A DNA stretch of 64,000 nucleotides from Rhynchopus euleeides (Eukaryota > Euglenozoa > Diplonemea > Diplonemida > Diplonemidae), in assembly GCA_963210315.1 (NCBI GenBank), contig OY723265.1:2170001-2234000 (forward strand). The letters run 5' to 3'. Below the pieces are notes generated by a model. That model saw nothing but the letters and a program-made list of their open reading frames with translations. It did no database searches and had not been told where the DNA came from. Both the position numbers and the translations under genes were made by a program. Below, in pieces: positions 61,363 through 64,000 of this stretch (the first letter of the stretch is position 1; each line of letters starts with the position of its first letter).

Positions 61363-63915
61363 TCAACGAGGCGGGCGCGCTGGTAAAAGTGTAGGTGGCA
61401 TCGACACTGGTGGCAACTCCACGGGGTGTGTGGCCTGCGTCCCTCGCGTGTACGCGTCTGCGCGTTGGTCGTGGGTCGCAACCCAGTGTGGAATAAGTCG
61501 TATCTGCTGGCGGCGCGCTGTTGTGTATATCTCCTGCAGCAGGAGGTTGCCTCGGTAGTTGGCGCAGTGGCCCTTCCGGAGCGCGAACACCAGGCCGAGG
61601 TTGTCTATGTGGCAGGTTACGCTTGCCTCCCTCACACGCTGCATCATGCGCACCCCCTGCCACACTGCATACGCTTCCTTCAGGAAGATGTTCGTGTCCG
61701 CGTCGCTCCCTTCGAACGCCCCTTGGGACACTGACTCCCCTCCCGGCAGCACGAGCACCGCCGCCCACGCCGTGGATGACGCGTCTGTCCAGAGCTCAAT
61801 GGTCGGTGGCGGGTTCTGCGGCGTATACCACTCGTTGTCCTCGATGAGGCGTGCCCGCGCCACTGTCTCCGCCTGCACCGACGGAGGTACTGCGACCCTG
61901 GAGTCCCATCGGGCGTTGTTTGAGTGCGTCTGCTTCGCGATGCGCCGCACGAAGGACAACACGGCTGGCATGTAACACATCGGTGTCCGCATCACATACG
62001 ACTGCCAGACGAAAGACCCGAATACTCTGAACGCCCTGCGTGGTGTCGTGTGGCCGTTGACGACTTCCTTGTACTCTTCCCGTCCGAGGACTTTTTGCAC
62101 CCAGGCCGTGTCCATGTGGAAACGGTGTCGCGTCAGGTCGAAGTGGATCCCGAACACTGTGAAGTCCTGCAGCGGCACGCCGTGTTGTGTGTCGTCGAAG
62201 TTCAGGGCGGCCCCCACCTTCTCGCAGCGGCTGATGAAGTCGGCGTACCTCGCCTGTGCCTCTGGTAGGGAGTCTCCGACAGCGATGAAGTTGTCAATCC
62301 AGACTATTCCGTGCTCTGGCGGGAGCAGCACGCGTGCGCTGCGGTTCGCGATTGCCGGGGAATGTGACCACCCCATGCACATGACAGTCAGGAAGGTCTT
62401 CACGAATGTCTTTCTCTCCCCGCCTAGGCGCACTTCGAAATAGCGTTGGATCTCCTTGTGTACGGGGAACTGGTAGAACCAGCTGCGTGCATCTGCCATC
62501 ACCACCCAGCTCGCCGCGGCCACTCGCTGTGTCACCTCCGTGATGTCCTGCAAACGCATGTCCGGTGGGCGTGTCATCAGTGCATTTAGCCGCCTTGCGT
62601 CGACGATGAAACGTTGGCCCCCAGACTTCTTGGACACGGTGAACGCTGGCAGCGTGAGGTACGGGTGTGCATCCGCCTCCGTCAGGACGCCATACTCAAC
62701 CAAGGTGTCCAGGTGGTGCAACATGTGGCGTGATACCTTCCTCCCCGTTTTACGTAGTTCTTGGCGGGCCTCGGGAAGCAGTGCGTCAGCGAAAGCGGCT
62801 GGCTTGGTGATGAGGTCCAAGACCCCCGTCAGTTCACCCTCGCTGTCCAACCGTCGCAGTTCCTTGAGATTGAGGCGCGAGGTGCAGATCTCCGCGATGT
62901 AGTCCTCTTCCTCCGACAGCTCCGTCTTCGCGTTGGCTGGCCGTATCACCTTCCCCCCCGTGCACACACCCAAGTCCTCCCCGTAGAGGTCCTCGACACC
63001 CGGACCGTACGACTCTGCGCTATCTACCTCGCTCCACGCTTCCTCATCACTGGGTGGTGGGTCGGACGCGGCTTCGTCGGGTGTGGCATCTTCGTAGTAG
63101 CGGCGCGCTGCGAACAGCCTCGTGGTCCCCGGGAAGTGGGTTGCTGTCAGGGGTTTTGGCTGTGTGCGCGTCGTCCCCCCTTGCTGTCGTTTTTTCTTCA
63201 CCACTCGATCTTCGCCGACACCTGTGCTGTCTCGCGCGCGTGTGCGTTTTCCGCCGCTGATACGTAACGCATCACACCGTCGACCGTCGCGTGTCTCGAG
63301 AGGAGGCGCACCTCCTCCAGTGGAACGTTCTTTCGCGCAAGCTGTGTGAGTGCCCCCCTCCGCAGAGAGTGTGCCGTGAGCCCCCTCCGTGCCCGCTTGA
63401 CGGCTTTTACCACGGTCCGGTAGGTGACGTCCGCCGGGAACAGTCTCGTCTCTCCTGCTCTGCGCGCCCTGCGGAGGCGGTGTCGGAGGATACGGTGTAG
63501 GTCCTTCGGCAGGGAGATCCCTGTGATGTGACCCATGTGGAAGGGGTCCGCCTTCGACTGGGTCCAGCGCACGTATATCGGCTCGCTGCGCTTTTCCGCT
63601 GTGACGTCCTTCACATACAAGCGCAGTGCGTCCGAGGCCCTTGCCGCACCCCCCCACATGATGCCGAGCAGCAGTTTCACGAGGGGACGTGGCTCCTTCG
63701 CTAGCGCCTCCCGGATGTTGTGGGCTGTTGCTGGTTCTGCTTGCTTCAGTGGTCGTAGTGCTCCTCCCCGTTTCAGCGCCCGCCTGTAGTCCGCCACAAT
63801 TTGTTTTCCGTCGAGGGGGAACGCTGCGAAGCGTCTGAGTGCTGCTGCAAGGTTGTTGAGGTACTGGAGGGCGGACTGCACTGATAGCCCGTCCTTCCGT
63901 TGCTTCGTGACCCAC
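61363..63915 (-). CDS. Reverse transcriptase - RNase H of the tyrosine-recombinase retroelement
   Basis: The frame is open for 850 codons, but roughly the first 240 overlap the recombinase gene in another frame and look non-coding; the real protein probably starts near 63190 and may be reached by frameshifting or reinitiation, since no ATG follows the first one for over 400 codons. Reverse transcriptase at about 400-620: FIVDARRLNAL, VVMADARSWFYQFPV (catalytic Asp), WIDNFIAVG at the usual YxDD position (Asp then Asn). RNase H at about 700-820: ELWTDASSTAW, FLKEAYAVWQG, CHIDNLGLVFAL and ATHDQRADAYTRG supply Asp, Glu, Asp, Asp. The product would copy the element RNA; integration would rely on the recombinase rather than on a DDE integrase, which is absent. 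Confidence 0.8.
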   Translation of the reverse strand: MGHEATEGRAISAVRPPVPQQPCSSTQTLRSVPPRRKTNCGGLQAGAETGRSTTTTEASRTSNSPQHPGGASEGATSPRETAARHHVGGCGKGLGRTALVCEGRHSGKAQRADIRALDPVEGGPLPHGSHHRDLPAEGPTPYPPTPPPQGAQSRRDETVPGGRHLPDRGKSRQAGTEGAHGTLSAEGGTHTACAKERSTGGGAPPLETRDGRRCDALRISGGKRTRARDSTGVGEDRVVKKKRQQGGTTRTQPKPLTATHFPGTTRLFAARRYYEDATPDEAASDPPPSDEEAWSEVDSAESYGPGVEDLYGEDLGVCTGGKVIRPANAKTELSEEEDYIAEICTSRLNLKELRRLDSEGELTGVLDLITKPAAFADALLPEARQELRKTGRKVSRHMLHHLDTLVEYGVLTEADAHPYLTLPAFTVSKKSGGQRFIVDARRLNALMTRPPDMRLQDITEVTQRVAAASWVVMADARSWFYQFPVHKEIQRYFEVRLGGERKTFVKTFLTVMCMGWSHSPAIANRSARVLLPPEHGIVWIDNFIAVGDSLPEAQARYADFISRCEKVGAALNFDDTQHGVPLQDFTVFGIHFDLTRHRFHMDTAWVQKVLGREEYKEVVNGHTTPRRAFRVFGSFVWQSYVMRTPMCYMPAVLSFVRRIAKQTHSNNARWDSRVAVPPSVQAETVARARLIEDNEWYTPQNPPPTIELWTDASSTAWAAVLVLPGGESVSQGAFEGSDADTNIFLKEAYAVWQGVRMMQRVREASVTCHIDNLGLVFALRKGHCANYRGNLLLQEIYTTARRQQIRLIPHWVATHDQRADAYTRGTQATHPVELPPVSMPPTLLPARPPR

Positions 63916-63962
63916 AGCACCGCCCCTTCGTCGTGTGGCAGTGTTCGCCTCTCCGCTTTCAT
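63198..63962 (-). CDS. Tyrosine recombinase of the retroelement
   Basis: Integrates a circular DNA copy by site-specific strand exchange. The 254 residues from the ATG at 63962 contain the catalytic set: Arg in GGAARASDALRL (about 106), HSLRRGAL (His-x-x-Arg, about 198-201), His in LLSRHATVDGV (about 222) and the nucleophile Tyr in VMRYVSA (about 231). The N-terminal core-binding helices look short. Directly upstream, in the same frame, TYDRYSQFREG followed by TAG resembles the missing start of that domain, so the gene may be interrupted by a stop codon or decoded through it. It overlaps the open frame of the reverse transcriptase by about 700 bp. Confidence 0.75.
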   Translation of the reverse strand: MKAERRTLPHDEGAVLWVTKQRKDGLSVQSALQYLNNLAAALRRFAAFPLDGKQIVADYRRALKRGGALRPLKQAEPATAHNIREALAKEPRPLVKLLLGIMWGGAARASDALRLYVKDVTAEKRSEPIYVRWTQSKADPFHMGHITGISLPKDLHRILRHRLRRARRAGETRLFPADVTYRTVVKAVKRARRGLTAHSLRRGALTQLARKNVPLEEVRLLSRHATVDGVMRYVSAAENAHARETAQVSAKIEW

Positions 63963-64000
63963 CTACCCTTCCCGGAACTGCGAGTACCTGTCGTATGTGC

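Larger units (their letters stand above)
61363..64000 (-). mobile_element. Tyrosine-recombinase retroelement (VIPER/DIRS-like), 5' part outside window
   Basis: A minus-strand element with recombinase first, then reverse transcriptase and RNase H. It lacks the methyltransferase-like domain of DIRS1. The order matches what I recall for VIPER of trypanosomatids. Any Gag-like ORF and the left terminal repeat lie beyond 64000. Terminal repeats at the right (near 61330) are not obvious. Confidence 0.75.

Overview
The window reads as nuclear DNA of a protist, very rich in transposable elements. Genes are long, high-GC (strong G/C at third codon positions), read with the standard code (TGA, TAG and TAA all act as stops) and are almost free of introns. 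Noncoding DNA between them is AT/GC-heterogeneous, full of C- and G-runs and inverted repeats. A Cache-type adenylate cyclase with a lysine/aspartate substrate pair, a tyrosine-recombinase retroelement with the recombinase upstream of the reverse transcriptase (the order I recall for trypanosomatid VIPER), and pyrimidine-tract/AG sites upstream of ORFs fit a euglenozoan, perhaps a diplonemid. That assignment is inference, not proof.

Host-type genes are few: a truncated receptor adenylate cyclase (1-3005); a secreted cytochrome P450(CYP74-like)-lipoxygenase fusion (24741-28100); a membrane-anchored protein with an extracellular WD40 propeller on a Pro/Thr stalk (52636-54222); and a large ankyrin-repeat protein built from 297-bp higher-order units (58021-60492). 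No operon-like relation links them. The fusion protein could by itself make a fatty acid hydroperoxide and rearrange it.

The rest is layered mobile DNA. About 1.46 kb of a composite repeat (5536-6994, again at 33215-35679) is also present at 8651-22747, where it is split by three nested insertions: a 362-bp TA-flanked MITE, a 2.9-kb element with CACGGTG termini carrying two unfamiliar proteins, and a hAT-type element with an 8-bp target duplication that holds a complete 8.4-kb LINE. The LINE encodes OTU protease-like domains in both ORFs plus endonuclease, reverse transcriptase, zinc knuckle and RNase H.

From 44.3 to 52.3 kb there is a second nest: a hAT MITE with 8-bp target duplication, an element with about 250-bp inverted repeats, a hAT element with an intact transposase gene, and an element with long inverted ends whose right end is split by a 692-bp near-perfect palindrome. 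Between 31.5 and 41.3 kb lie a TTCGCGCGAA-array element, tandem repeats of 391, 84 and 50 bp, and duplicated short sequences. A 2.0-kb ATAACG-rich element sits at 55.1-57.1 kb. The right edge (61363-64000) is a tyrosine-recombinase retroelement on the minus strand, cut by the window end.
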